NCBI GenBank assembly: GCA_013002995.1
Contig: JABDLO010000130.1
Coordinates: 1 to 41,370 of the forward strand
DNA length: 41,370 nt
Direction of reading: 5' to 3'
Origin: Saprospiraceae bacterium
GTDB lineage: Bacteria > Bacteroidota > Bacteroidia > Chitinophagales > Saprospiraceae
In this document: in pieces, positions 33,617 to 41,370 of the stretch
Numbering within the stretch: position 1 is the first letter of the stretch
Layout of the letters: every line of letters starts with the position of its first letter
Made by a program: the position numbers and the translations under genes
The notes under the pieces: generated by a model
What the model was told of the DNA's origin: nothing
What the model saw: the letters and a program-made list of their open reading frames with translations, nothing else
Database searches by the model: none

Positions 33617-35545
33617 CTATTTAATTGACTTGATCAATGAAGTATTGCCAACCTGATTATTCATTATGATTCGCATATGATATAATCCAGGAACAAGATG
33701 ATCGTCAAGTGTAATGTTATATTGATTGAATCCCTTGATGATGTTGATCTGATTCTGAAACACAATATGCCCAAGCATATCATAAACCATTATTTGTCCC
33801 TTGCCACTAGCTGAAGCATTCATGCTTATATTATAGTTTCCTATGCTCGGGTTAGGATAAACCTTCATATCAAGCGACTCGTAAACCATATTTTCAATTC
33901 CGGTAGTACTATGGTCTGTTGCTACGAATACATCATCCTGGATTCCTTGAACATTGGAATTGCGCCTTATAACATCAGCAAGTCTTGTTCCTTTAATTTC
34001 ATCAATTTCCTGTGAAGATAAGCCACTGTCATTCTCATAATAATATCTATCACCGTCTCTGAGATTAGTAAATTGAATCTCCATGATGTGCATTACTGTT
34101 TCTCCAAATAGTGTATTAGGCATATGTTCTTCTGCAAGAAATCCTACCCAGGGATCAATATTATCAACATCTCCATACACGGTCTCAAGTAAAGCGCTTA
34201 GATCTCTGTCGGGAGTAATTTCTTCGAAACTGTCTTTATGTTCCAATCCAAATGCCATCCTTGCTGAATTATAATCTGGCAATCCCCGTTCGCGACCTCT
34301 GTTAATATTAAGAGATGCTAGATCTAAGCCTCCGGCTCCCGGAGGGCCAAATAAGAAGTTTCTTAAATCATGAATCATTTTGGTATCGAAATCCTGCTCT
34401 ACCTGACTCGCCATCCCATTCAACAGAGGTTCAATTCCTCCTCCTTCTCCTATCATTGGAGGATTAAAGAAAGCGTCTTTTAGTCTGATGTTACCTTCAG
34501 GAATGATTTCACCATCATTTCCCATTCTTACAATTGTACTATTGATAACCGTATGCCCATATCGATAAGCAGCTGATGCAAATACATTAAAAATCGCGGG
34601 ATTGACGTTTTCATCATATCCGGAGTACGGAGGAACCTGAACTCCAAGAGTAGGTAACCACTCCTCGTAAACAATCGCTTGAATGATCCCACCCACTATC
34701 TTTCTTGCCTTCTGGTAAACCTGTTCATCTGACCAGTAAGGATTGTCATAAGCCAGCTCTTCTGCAATTCGATTATGTTCTCTGACAAATAAGGTGTGTA
34801 TTGAAGTGAGTAAAATATTTTCATTAGCCCTTAAGTCACCAGCTAAATGCCATTTTTTTATATGAGGGCTTGCCATGGCCATAAATGGAGCTGTATCATC
34901 GATTTCTGATCCATATTCTCCATCTATAGTATTGTATGGAAGAAAGTTATCAGAAGTCACTCTAAGCTTCCCATCTTTAAAAGATCTAAGTTTACTGGCT
35001 CTATCCATATCTGAACCATAAACTGCCGATCCATCAATGAAAGCTGTAATCTCATTAGGAAATCTTCTGGGATTATCAATTGAAGTTCCTGTATTATGAT
35101 CATATATAGATCTCAAAGTATGCAATTGAGCAACACCTGTGTGATCGGGATCAAAATATGGATCACCCATGGGTATAGGAATAGACATAGGCTGCTCTTC
35201 ATCTTCAGGGCTTAGTGTTATATCATGATCGATGAATTGACCCCATATCCAAGCATAATCACTCAGACCCATCACATCAGGGATGAGACCTTCCTGATTA
35301 AATATCGCATTACTAATTTCCCTTGGATTAGGTCTATCCACACCTCCTGGCATACCGATCCCATCTGAAAATCCAATTGGCGTAATCTGCATTTGATGTG
35401 TCCCTTTTGTACCCCATTCCGGGTGAATAGGGTTATTACCGTATCCATCAATTGCACGATTGGCTTGACCTTTAATTACCAGACTCATTGATATGGTAAC
35501 CAAGATTAATAGGATAATTTTTAACAGCTTGTAATTTTTCTTCAT
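33617..35545 (-). CDS. Secreted animal-type haem peroxidase with T9SS C-terminal sorting domain
   Basis: 642 aa from the ATG at 35545 (MKKNYKLLK); the frame extends to 35614, but the inner ATG gives the better signal peptide (ILLILVTISMSLVIKGQA). Peroxidase-cyclooxygenase superfamily: distal site WGQFIDHDITLSPE with Gln103, Asp106, His107; Arg239 and Glu242 in DLRANENILLTS; LFVREHNRIAEEL; proximal His331 in YRYGHTVIN. These equal the catalytic set of myeloperoxidase-type enzymes. The last 80 residues (YPNPSIGNYNISMN, GQIMVYDMLGHIVF, GLYHMRIIMNN) are a type A T9SS sorting domain, so export to the cell surface or medium is predicted. It probably uses hydrogen peroxide to oxidise halide or organic substrates. 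Single gene with its own terminator. Confidence 0.93.
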   Translation of the reverse strand: MKKNYKLLKIILLILVTISMSLVIKGQANRAIDGYGNNPIHPEWGTKGTHQMQITPIGFSDGIGMPGGVDRPNPREISNAIFNQEGLIPDVMGLSDYAWIWGQFIDHDITLSPEDEEQPMSIPIPMGDPYFDPDHTGVAQLHTLRSIYDHNTGTSIDNPRRFPNEITAFIDGSAVYGSDMDRASKLRSFKDGKLRVTSDNFLPYNTIDGEYGSEIDDTAPFMAMASPHIKKWHLAGDLRANENILLTSIHTLFVREHNRIAEELAYDNPYWSDEQVYQKARKIVGGIIQAIVYEEWLPTLGVQVPPYSGYDENVNPAIFNVFASAAYRYGHTVINSTIVRMGNDGEIIPEGNIRLKDAFFNPPMIGEGGGIEPLLNGMASQVEQDFDTKMIHDLRNFLFGPPGAGGLDLASLNINRGRERGLPDYNSARMAFGLEHKDSFEEITPDRDLSALLETVYGDVDNIDPWVGFLAEEHMPNTLFGETVMHIMEIQFTNLRDGDRYYYENDSGLSSQEIDEIKGTRLADVIRRNSNVQGIQDDVFVATDHSTTGIENMVYESLDMKVYPNPSIGNYNISMNASASGKGQIMVYDMLGHIVFQNQINIIKGFNQYNITLDDHLVPGLYHMRIIMNNQVGNTSLIKSIK

Positions 35546-36025
35546 CTTTCCGATTTTAATTAACAGAGTTCCAGACCTGTTTATCTTGTATGTGTCTCTA
35601 GTTTTTAGCAACAAAGGTTTCTCTATTGCCGGTGTTCTGCTTCTAAGTATATCAAGAAAAATTATAGAAAGGACTACAGCGTCAACTGTACCGCTAAGAT
35701 ACTCCTTAAATATCTATCATGCCTCCTTTCAATTGACTGTTTTGGAATCAATAATTCTTATTCATTCAAATGGTAAGATTTCTTACATTTTAGGTACATT
35801 TCTAATAAAAAAATATTTCAAAAATTACCTCCAATAATGAAACTTTACCTCCTTTTCAGATTACAAATATCAATAATGTTTGTTCATTTCCAAATATTTC
35901 AGACCAAATTGTCCGGTTTAGTTTTATGTTTTTTAACCTATTTTTATATTAAGGAATAATTATATATATACCAATAACAGATAAGTATTGAAAGAACTAT
36001 AAACTCAAGGAATTATCTTTAATTC
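35546..36025. other. 480-bp AT-rich divergent intergenic region, no gene seen
   Basis: Lies between the divergent haem peroxidase and dioxygenase genes. An 83-codon plus-strand frame (35586-35837) has unlikely composition and a poor start. I see no convincing TAnnTTTG element, palindrome or terminator. It must hold both promoters. Confidence 0.6.
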
Positions 36026-37105
36026 ATGAATAATAGTTTACCATCTATAAGGAGAGGGCCTACTGTCTGGTATGGGCCCGAAATGGAGAAAAGGAAAGAT
36101 CTATGGATTCAACATTTTTCTGACTCGGAAATCCAAGAACTTGAGGCCGCAGCACAACATGTCATCACCAATAAGATTGAGATTGAAAATCTTTTCGAGT
36201 CTTCATTCCCACTTCCGACCATTGGGTCTAAATTAAAATTACTGCGTGGACAACTGATCTCAGGAATTGGATTTTCGATCCTCCGTGGCTTACCCATTTC
36301 TACTTATAGCGAAGATGAAATGGCAACCATTTTTTATGGGATCGGAGCACACATAGGTAATGCCAGATCTCAGAATGCTTCAGGTCACCTACTGGGCCAC
36401 GTCAGAAATATGGGTAAAGACAGCACGGATCCTAATGTCAGGCTTTATCAGACTTCAGAACGACAGACCTTTCACACAGACTCCTGTGATGTAGTCGGCT
36501 TATTATGTGTACAGCCAGCAAAAGAAGGGGGCCTTTCATTATTGGTAAGTGCCGATACCGTTTTTAATGAAATGAGGAAACGTCAACCTGACTTATGCCA
36601 ACTGTTGTTGGATCCCATTGCTACAGATCGCAGAGGGGAGGTGCCTGAAGGAATGCTGCCCTATTTATTAATACCTGTATTTAATGATTATAAAGATCAT
36701 ATTTCCCCCTTCTACCAACGCCAGTATATTGAATCAGCCCAACGATTTGGTGATGCGCCAAGGTTAACGGAGAAGCATATAGAAGCTTTAGACTTATTCG
36801 ATGAATTATGTAATTCTCCTGATCTCCATCTTTCGATGATGCTACAAAAAGGAGATATACAATTCGTCTATAACCACGCCATGCTTCATGATCGCACTGG
36901 TTTTATCGATCATGAAGAAATTGATAAAAGACGTCATTTAATGCGATTGTGGTTGAGTATACCTGGAGACAGACCTCTACCGGAAGTTTTCTCAACCAGG
37001 TTTGGTTCTGTAGAAATTGGAAACAGAGGTGGCATCATCGTACCAGGATCAAAGCGATGCATTCCTAAAATGAGTAACATCATAAAAGAAATAAAAAGAA
37101 AATGA
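36026..37105 (+). CDS. TauD/TfdA-family Fe(II)/2-oxoglutarate-dependent dioxygenase-like protein
   Basis: 359 aa. The jelly-roll core has the facial triad His150-x-Asp152 (FHTDSCDVVGLL) and the distal His288 (NHAMLHDRTGF), with Arg307 (HLMRLWLS) as the likely 2-oxoglutarate anchor. Related proteins oxidise small organic acids, taurine or gamma-butyrobetaine, but the substrate cannot be told here. It has a short leader helix region (residues 20-80) and no signal peptide, so is cytoplasmic. Convergent with the phosphoesterase gene, with only a 31-nt gap. Confidence 0.88.
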   Translation: MNNSLPSIRRGPTVWYGPEMEKRKDLWIQHFSDSEIQELEAAAQHVITNKIEIENLFESSFPLPTIGSKLKLLRGQLISGIGFSILRGLPISTYSEDEMATIFYGIGAHIGNARSQNASGHLLGHVRNMGKDSTDPNVRLYQTSERQTFHTDSCDVVGLLCVQPAKEGGLSLLVSADTVFNEMRKRQPDLCQLLLDPIATDRRGEVPEGMLPYLLIPVFNDYKDHISPFYQRQYIESAQRFGDAPRLTEKHIEALDLFDELCNSPDLHLSMMLQKGDIQFVYNHAMLHDRTGFIDHEEIDKRRHLMRLWLSIPGDRPLPEVFSTRFGSVEIGNRGGIIVPGSKRCIPKMSNIIKEIKRK

Positions 37106-37136
37106 ATTCAAGATGGTAGAATTGAAAATTATAGAG

Positions 37137-39191
37137 CTAATCCCTTAGCATCCTTTTCTTCATTCTATCCGGATTTTTAAGAGCTTTAAAGAAACTTTCT
37201 AAATATTCCTTAGACTGCTTGATGGTTTTTTCCTTCATATAAGTCGCACCATCTATAATTGCATTGATCTCATCTTCCATAGAAGCGTAATAGTTTACCA
37301 TAGCATTAAACTCAGCATCAGACACTTTGTAAGAAAAGAAATATCGATCGTGAACAGATTCTATTGGAAGTGATTCATGAGGCACAGCATACCGTTGACC
37401 CACAAATCCAGAATAATCAAAGTCATATGGCAATGAAACTACGCGTTGAAGATCTGGTAATTTTACCATTTCAACATTATGCTTATTAGCTATGGACCAA
37501 TCCGTATTAGCAATCATATATTGAAAGAAATCCATCTTAAGAAATGGAACCCTTTCAAGAGATGCGGCTCTTAGCTTACCTTTTTCAACAATGATGGCAT
37601 TTTTCCTCCTGGCGTATTCTGCTTCATCTTCAACGATAATCCCTACAAAATGATTTTTCTCCTTACCCTCTTCCATCAATACAATATCAATACGGAATGC
37701 TCTTATAGAGTTAGAATCAATAGCGGTGTAAATATCATATAATACCTTCTCTTTGTACAACATCTCCTGATCAGAATCCCGGTCTTTGCACGGAAAGACC
37801 ACCTTTAATTTATCATTCTTATGAAATCCAATTGAATCTAGATCTGATTTGGAGAAATCCACTTTAATTGGAGGATATCGACATACTTTCTTACGCATGT
37901 TTCCCCTGGCTCGCAATCTGGCAGGTAATTCTAATATGATTTTCCCATCAGGATTTTCAATAATCACTTTTGCCGGCTGGTAGATTTCATCATACTTCTT
38001 TTTTATCATTCTGCCCACATCCGTGTGGATTGTCATCTTTGGTAATCCATCCATTTCCCATAAGGTTTCAAACAGACTTTTCTTCTCTACCTGTGGCGAT
38101 TCAGGGATCGGGTTGCGGCTACCATCTATTTCACCAATAAAATACTCCCCATTTTCAATAATGAGTACCTGGCCGGTTTTGCCCAACTTAATGCTGCAAT
38201 CAATATCAAGTATTCTATTATTGAATAAGGTAATGATGGAATCCATGCTGGTGTGGCCAACAATTATTTTATTATTCTCCAATCTATTCAGCACATAATT
38301 GATACTATCATATGCCATATCCAGAGAATCAAAATATCCCCGATACCACAACGGACCATTCTCTGTATAGAGAATGGAATGAATGGAGTCCTGAATGATA
38401 TCTTGTTCATTCCTACGTAAAAGACTCTCCTTAAAGATCTGATTGATCGTATCAATTGAATATCCCAGCCTTACCACATCAGGTGAGATGCCCGCATGAA
38501 CATACAAGTCGTTGTTTATTTCAATAATTGCCGGATGAGAAGCAATCCAATCTCCGAGAATACTCCCTTCTCTAAAGAAATCCTGGTATGGGGTTGTATA
38601 TATTGCTGTTGTAAAAATATATTTACGATTCAGATACCTCAGGTCACCATTGAGTACCATGGCTTCATGATTTCCCAATAGTACATGTAGTCGTCCTCCT
38701 TCCTTAACCGCCTCTTTCTGTAAATTGAAAAGAAACCATAGAATATCCAGCACTTTTTCACCACGATCAAAGTTATCCCCTATCACCACCAAGTGACCAT
38801 CACCCAATATCCAATTATGATCTTCGTCAATGACGTTATGGGCTTTCAGCAATTCAAGCATTAAATCATATTGACCGTGGATATCACTGATGGCTACAAC
38901 CTTACTCACATCCTGAAACGAATATTCATCATGTTCTTCATAGTCAAGGTCAGTAAGGTCAACCCTGGGAAAAGAATCTCCTTCAAATATTGTAGCATCG
39001 ATCTTTGCAATTAAAGTATCAAAGCCAAACCCTTTTTCAACCCACTGTATCTGAATACTATCTTGTTCATCATAGATGTATGGACCATCGTAATAGGGAG
39101 TACGCTGTTGACTGAACATCAACACCGGCAAGATTAAAAGAGAAAAAATTAAAGTATTCCTTATTGACGGAAAATTTAGTAGGGACAACAT
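37137..39191 (-). CDS. Secreted calcineurin-like phosphoesterase fused to a CotH-like kinase domain
   Basis: 684 aa with signal peptide (NTLIFSLLILPVLMFSQ). Residues 98-350 are a metallophosphoesterase of the bacterial PPP/Shewanella-like type: Asp103/His105 (ISDIHGQ), GDNFDRG (138-144), GNHE (173-176), His232 (VHAG), His313 (GHTS). Residues about 385-684 form a second domain with RARGNMRKKVCRYPPIKVDF, then LYKEKVLYDIY, then MIANTDWSIANKHNVEM, and LPYDFDYSG. This order resembles the CotH protein-kinase-like fold, with Asp564 and Asn572 as catalytic-loop candidates and Asp590/Asp592 as the metal-binding DFG-equivalent. A phosphatase and a kinase-like domain thus share one exported polypeptide. 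The kinase assignment is tentative. Confidence 0.85.
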   Translation of the reverse strand: MLSLLNFPSIRNTLIFSLLILPVLMFSQQRTPYYDGPYIYDEQDSIQIQWVEKGFGFDTLIAKIDATIFEGDSFPRVDLTDLDYEEHDEYSFQDVSKVVAISDIHGQYDLMLELLKAHNVIDEDHNWILGDGHLVVIGDNFDRGEKVLDILWFLFNLQKEAVKEGGRLHVLLGNHEAMVLNGDLRYLNRKYIFTTAIYTTPYQDFFREGSILGDWIASHPAIIEINNDLYVHAGISPDVVRLGYSIDTINQIFKESLLRRNEQDIIQDSIHSILYTENGPLWYRGYFDSLDMAYDSINYVLNRLENNKIIVGHTSMDSIITLFNNRILDIDCSIKLGKTGQVLIIENGEYFIGEIDGSRNPIPESPQVEKKSLFETLWEMDGLPKMTIHTDVGRMIKKKYDEIYQPAKVIIENPDGKIILELPARLRARGNMRKKVCRYPPIKVDFSKSDLDSIGFHKNDKLKVVFPCKDRDSDQEMLYKEKVLYDIYTAIDSNSIRAFRIDIVLMEEGKEKNHFVGIIVEDEAEYARRKNAIIVEKGKLRAASLERVPFLKMDFFQYMIANTDWSIANKHNVEMVKLPDLQRVVSLPYDFDYSGFVGQRYAVPHESLPIESVHDRYFFSYKVSDAEFNAMVNYYASMEDEINAIIDGATYMKEKTIKQSKEYLESFFKALKNPDRMKKRMLRD

Positions 39192-39336
39192 ATGTGCTTT
39201 ATTTCTGAATATTTCGTTATAAATAAAAGCAAAAAAAACTACATAACAGTTCCATTACTCTGAATACTGACTACATTAGATTTTCCTGCTATCTTTAATT
39301 TTGAAGTGATTTAGCAATACTAACAACGATAATCAC

Positions 39337-41370
39337 GTGCCAGTTGACAAGGTAAAAGTCAAGATCGATAAACGAGCCATTACCCTCTCTAATACTCAAA
39401 AAGTATTATACCCCCAGTCAGCAATCATTAAGGCTGAAGTCATTCAATATATGATATCAATGTCAGATCACATTCTGCCATTGATTTCCGGTCGCCCGTT
39501 AACCACGATAAGATGGCCGGATGGAATTGACGGTAAAATGTTTTACTCAAAAAACAAACCCTCATGGACACCCAAGTGGTTAAAATCATTCAAGGTTAAA
39601 GGCCAAAAAGATAATGACTACCTGATTATTACGGATAAAGCGAGCCTTGCATGGGTTGCTAATCTTGCAGCATTGGAATTACATCCTATGAATATGCGCA
39701 TCAGCCATCCGGGGCATCCTGATCAGATGATTTTCGATCTTGACCCTTCAGAGGATTTTGCATTTGATGACCTAAAACAAATGAGCATTGATCTCAAAGT
39801 CTTTCTTGAATCAGAAGGTTATCAACCTTTTGTAAAGACAAGTGGAGGCAAGGGACTTCATATATATTTACCCATCATTCCTCAGTACTCTTATGAAGAA
39901 GTAGTAAATCAATCTAAAAAGCTTGCCAAAAGATTTATTACTGAGCATCCCAATACAACGACACTGAGAATTGGAAAGGAAAAGAGAAAGGGAAAAGTAT
40001 TGATTGACATCTATAGAAACCACCAGCACAATTCTTGTATTGCCCCTTTCAGCCTGAGAGGCAAGCCCGGAGCTCCGGTTTCAACTCCATTCCCATGGAA
40101 ATGGATGGATAAAGTGAATTCCTCTCAGCAATGGAATCTTAAAAACGTCCGTCAATTTATAGAAGAGGCTGGAAATTCATGGGCTGATTTTGACAATTAT
40201 TCCACGACTTTGAATGGTGAACCCAAAAATTCCATAGAAAGTGAATATGTCAAAAAAAGAGATTTTAAAAAGACCTCCGAGCCACAACCAGAAGAAATCA
40301 TTCATACTACCGGCGATCAATATGTCATCCAACTCCATAATGCCTCCAACTTACATTATGATTTAAGACTAGAACATCAAGGAACATTGTGGTCATGGGC
40401 CATTCCTAAAGGCATACCCCATAAGAAAGGCATTAAAAGACTGGCTATCCGGACAGAAGATCATCCATTGAAATACCTCACATTCGAGGGTGTAATCCCT
40501 AAAGGACAATATGGTGGAGGAGAAATGTGGGTTTTTGATTCCGGAAGATATTCTGAAATCGAATGGAGCGAAAAAAAGATAAAATTTCAATTAAAAGGAG
40601 GAGAAATCAAAGGAAAATTCTATCTGTATAATACGAAAGATGACCAGTGGCTGATAGAAAGAAAAGATGAAGTCGATCCTCCACCTGGGAAATTCACTCC
40701 AATGCTTGCTTCATCATCTGCATATATACCTGATTCAGATAAATACTTCCATGAAATCAAGTGGGACGGCATCAGGGCAACTTTTATCATTGATGACGGA
40801 ACGATGAAAATCTTGAGTAGAAGTGGCAATGACATCACTGATAAATTTCCCGAGATTACAGCCCAGGTGGAAAGGATTGAGGCAGAACAGGCTGTCATGG
40901 ATGGTGAAATTGTCTATCTGGATGAAAAGGGAAAACCAGATTTTGGTAAAGTGGTAGGTCGTATTCATCTTAAAAGTCCAACATCCATTACAAAGTCTTC
41001 AATTTCTCGACCGGCTACAGCTTACTTATTTGACCTTTTATCCTTAGATGGCCGAAAAATCAGGAAAGAACCTTGTACAATAAGAAGATCCTGGTTACGA
41101 ACGATTCTTTCACCTAATGAAAGATTGAGGTTTAGTGAAGCATTCCAGGATGGAAGTGCATTATTCAAGGCCATCACGGATCAGGGGATGGAAGGTATCA
41201 TTTCTAAGCTCAAATCTGCTCCTTATAGATCGGGGCAACGATCAGAGGCCTGGTTAAAGATTAAGGTAAGAAATGTGGACCGAGCGTATATTATTGGCTG
41301 GACCAAAGGTAAAGGGGATAGAGCTGGTCTCGTAGGTGCGTTTCACCTGGCAAAACAAGAAAACGATCAC
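39337..41370 (+). CDS. ligD: DNA ligase D (polymerase - phosphoesterase - ligase), 3' end outside the window
   Basis: 678 codons are open from a GTG at 39337 to the right edge; the only in-frame start after the TGA at 39307 is this GTG. Residues 1-280 are the archaeo-eukaryotic-primase-like polymerase domain with catalytic Asp134/Asp136 (FDLDP) and KTSGGKGLHIYLP. Residues about 315-440 form the 3'-phosphoesterase, with His334 and His340 (LHNASNLHYDLRLEH) and KYLTFEGVIPKGQYGGGEMW. The ATP-dependent ligase follows, with nucleophile Lys475 (IKWDGIRA) and MDGEIV. LigD works with Ku in non-homologous end joining; no ku gene is visible. The order is like mycobacterial LigD and unlike the phosphoesterase-ligase-polymerase order of Pseudomonas. 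Confidence 0.93.
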   Translation, partial: MPVDKVKVKIDKRAITLSNTQKVLYPQSAIIKAEVIQYMISMSDHILPLISGRPLTTIRWPDGIDGKMFYSKNKPSWTPKWLKSFKVKGQKDNDYLIITDKASLAWVANLAALELHPMNMRISHPGHPDQMIFDLDPSEDFAFDDLKQMSIDLKVFLESEGYQPFVKTSGGKGLHIYLPIIPQYSYEEVVNQSKKLAKRFITEHPNTTTLRIGKEKRKGKVLIDIYRNHQHNSCIAPFSLRGKPGAPVSTPFPWKWMDKVNSSQQWNLKNVRQFIEEAGNSWADFDNYSTTLNGEPKNSIESEYVKKRDFKKTSEPQPEEIIHTTGDQYVIQLHNASNLHYDLRLEHQGTLWSWAIPKGIPHKKGIKRLAIRTEDHPLKYLTFEGVIPKGQYGGGEMWVFDSGRYSEIEWSEKKIKFQLKGGEIKGKFYLYNTKDDQWLIERKDEVDPPPGKFTPMLASSSAYIPDSDKYFHEIKWDGIRATFIIDDGTMKILSRSGNDITDKFPEITAQVERIEAEQAVMDGEIVYLDEKGKPDFGKVVGRIHLKSPTSITKSSISRPATAYLFDLLSLDGRKIRKEPCTIRRSWLRTILSPNERLRFSEAFQDGSALFKAITDQGMEGIISKLKSAPYRSGQRSEAWLKIKVRNVDRAYIIGWTKGKGDRAGLVGAFHLAKQENDH

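Noticed and set aside
35586-35837. 83-aa plus-strand ORF in the 480-bp divergent region
   Set aside because: No recognisable domain, no start signals, and it would overlap the promoter of the haem peroxidase; treated as chance.

Overview
The window looks like AT-rich chromosomal DNA from a member of the Bacteroidota, probably a Cytophagales- or Saprospirales-type marine or environmental lineage (inference). Supporting signs are a type IX secretion (T9SS) C-terminal sorting domain, a Bacteroidota-type LptE, a DUF3276/PUR-alpha protein, DUF2911, -7 promoter elements of the form TAnnTTTG, and the gene order miaB - sigma-54 activator - lptE - secG - groES - groEL. No rRNA, tRNA, CRISPR array, phage integrase or transposase was seen.

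Layout. (1) 1-7144: a surface-fibre locus. Two very large secreted proteins (833 and 762 aa) with YadA-like head repeats and C-terminal peptidase S74 self-cleaving chaperone domains overlap by 14 nt. A stand-alone LytTR regulator lies upstream, a TPR protein cut by the window edge lies downstream, and a NarL-type response regulator is divergent, across an intergenic region with three copies of one 7-bp half-site. (2) 7222-9265: an OmpA-domain protein and a membrane-anchored coiled-coil protein with two helix-hairpin-helix modules. (3) 9489-15495: fbp, an ABC exporter, a PUR-alpha protein, a TPR/TonB-like protein and a thiolase. (4) 15587-22325: miaB, a sigma-54 activator with no sensor domain, lptE (with a 17-T run in its coding sequence), a lysine-rich protein, secG, then groESL behind a sigma-54-like promoter and an array of TGACA-type repeats. 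(5) 22455-25933: lipoprotein dipeptidase, DUF1572, DUF2911 and DUF1761 genes, with GC-rich palindromic repeats. (6) 26063-29676: a three-gene photolyase operon (SDR without the catalytic Tyr, NmrA/DUF2867 protein, photolyase without iron-sulfur cysteines). It is divergent from two small secreted proteins sharing an N-terminal module with the S74 fibres; a 10-bp-arm inverted repeat lies between. (7) 31226-33527: a GH130-like lipoprotein, a small HEAT-like gene whose frame continues past an in-frame TAG, and an Rrf2 regulator. (8) 33617-41370: a T9SS-exported animal-type haem peroxidase, a TauD-like dioxygenase, a secreted phosphoesterase fused to a CotH-like kinase domain, and an incomplete LigD in polymerase-phosphoesterase-ligase order.

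The most promising leads for undescribed biology are the regulated S74 fibre cassette, the phosphoesterase/CotH-kinase fusion, the OmpA plus membrane helix-hairpin-helix pair, the sigma-54-like control of groESL, the homopolymer in lptE, and the amber-interrupted HEAT gene. All functional statements come from reading motifs; no database search was run.
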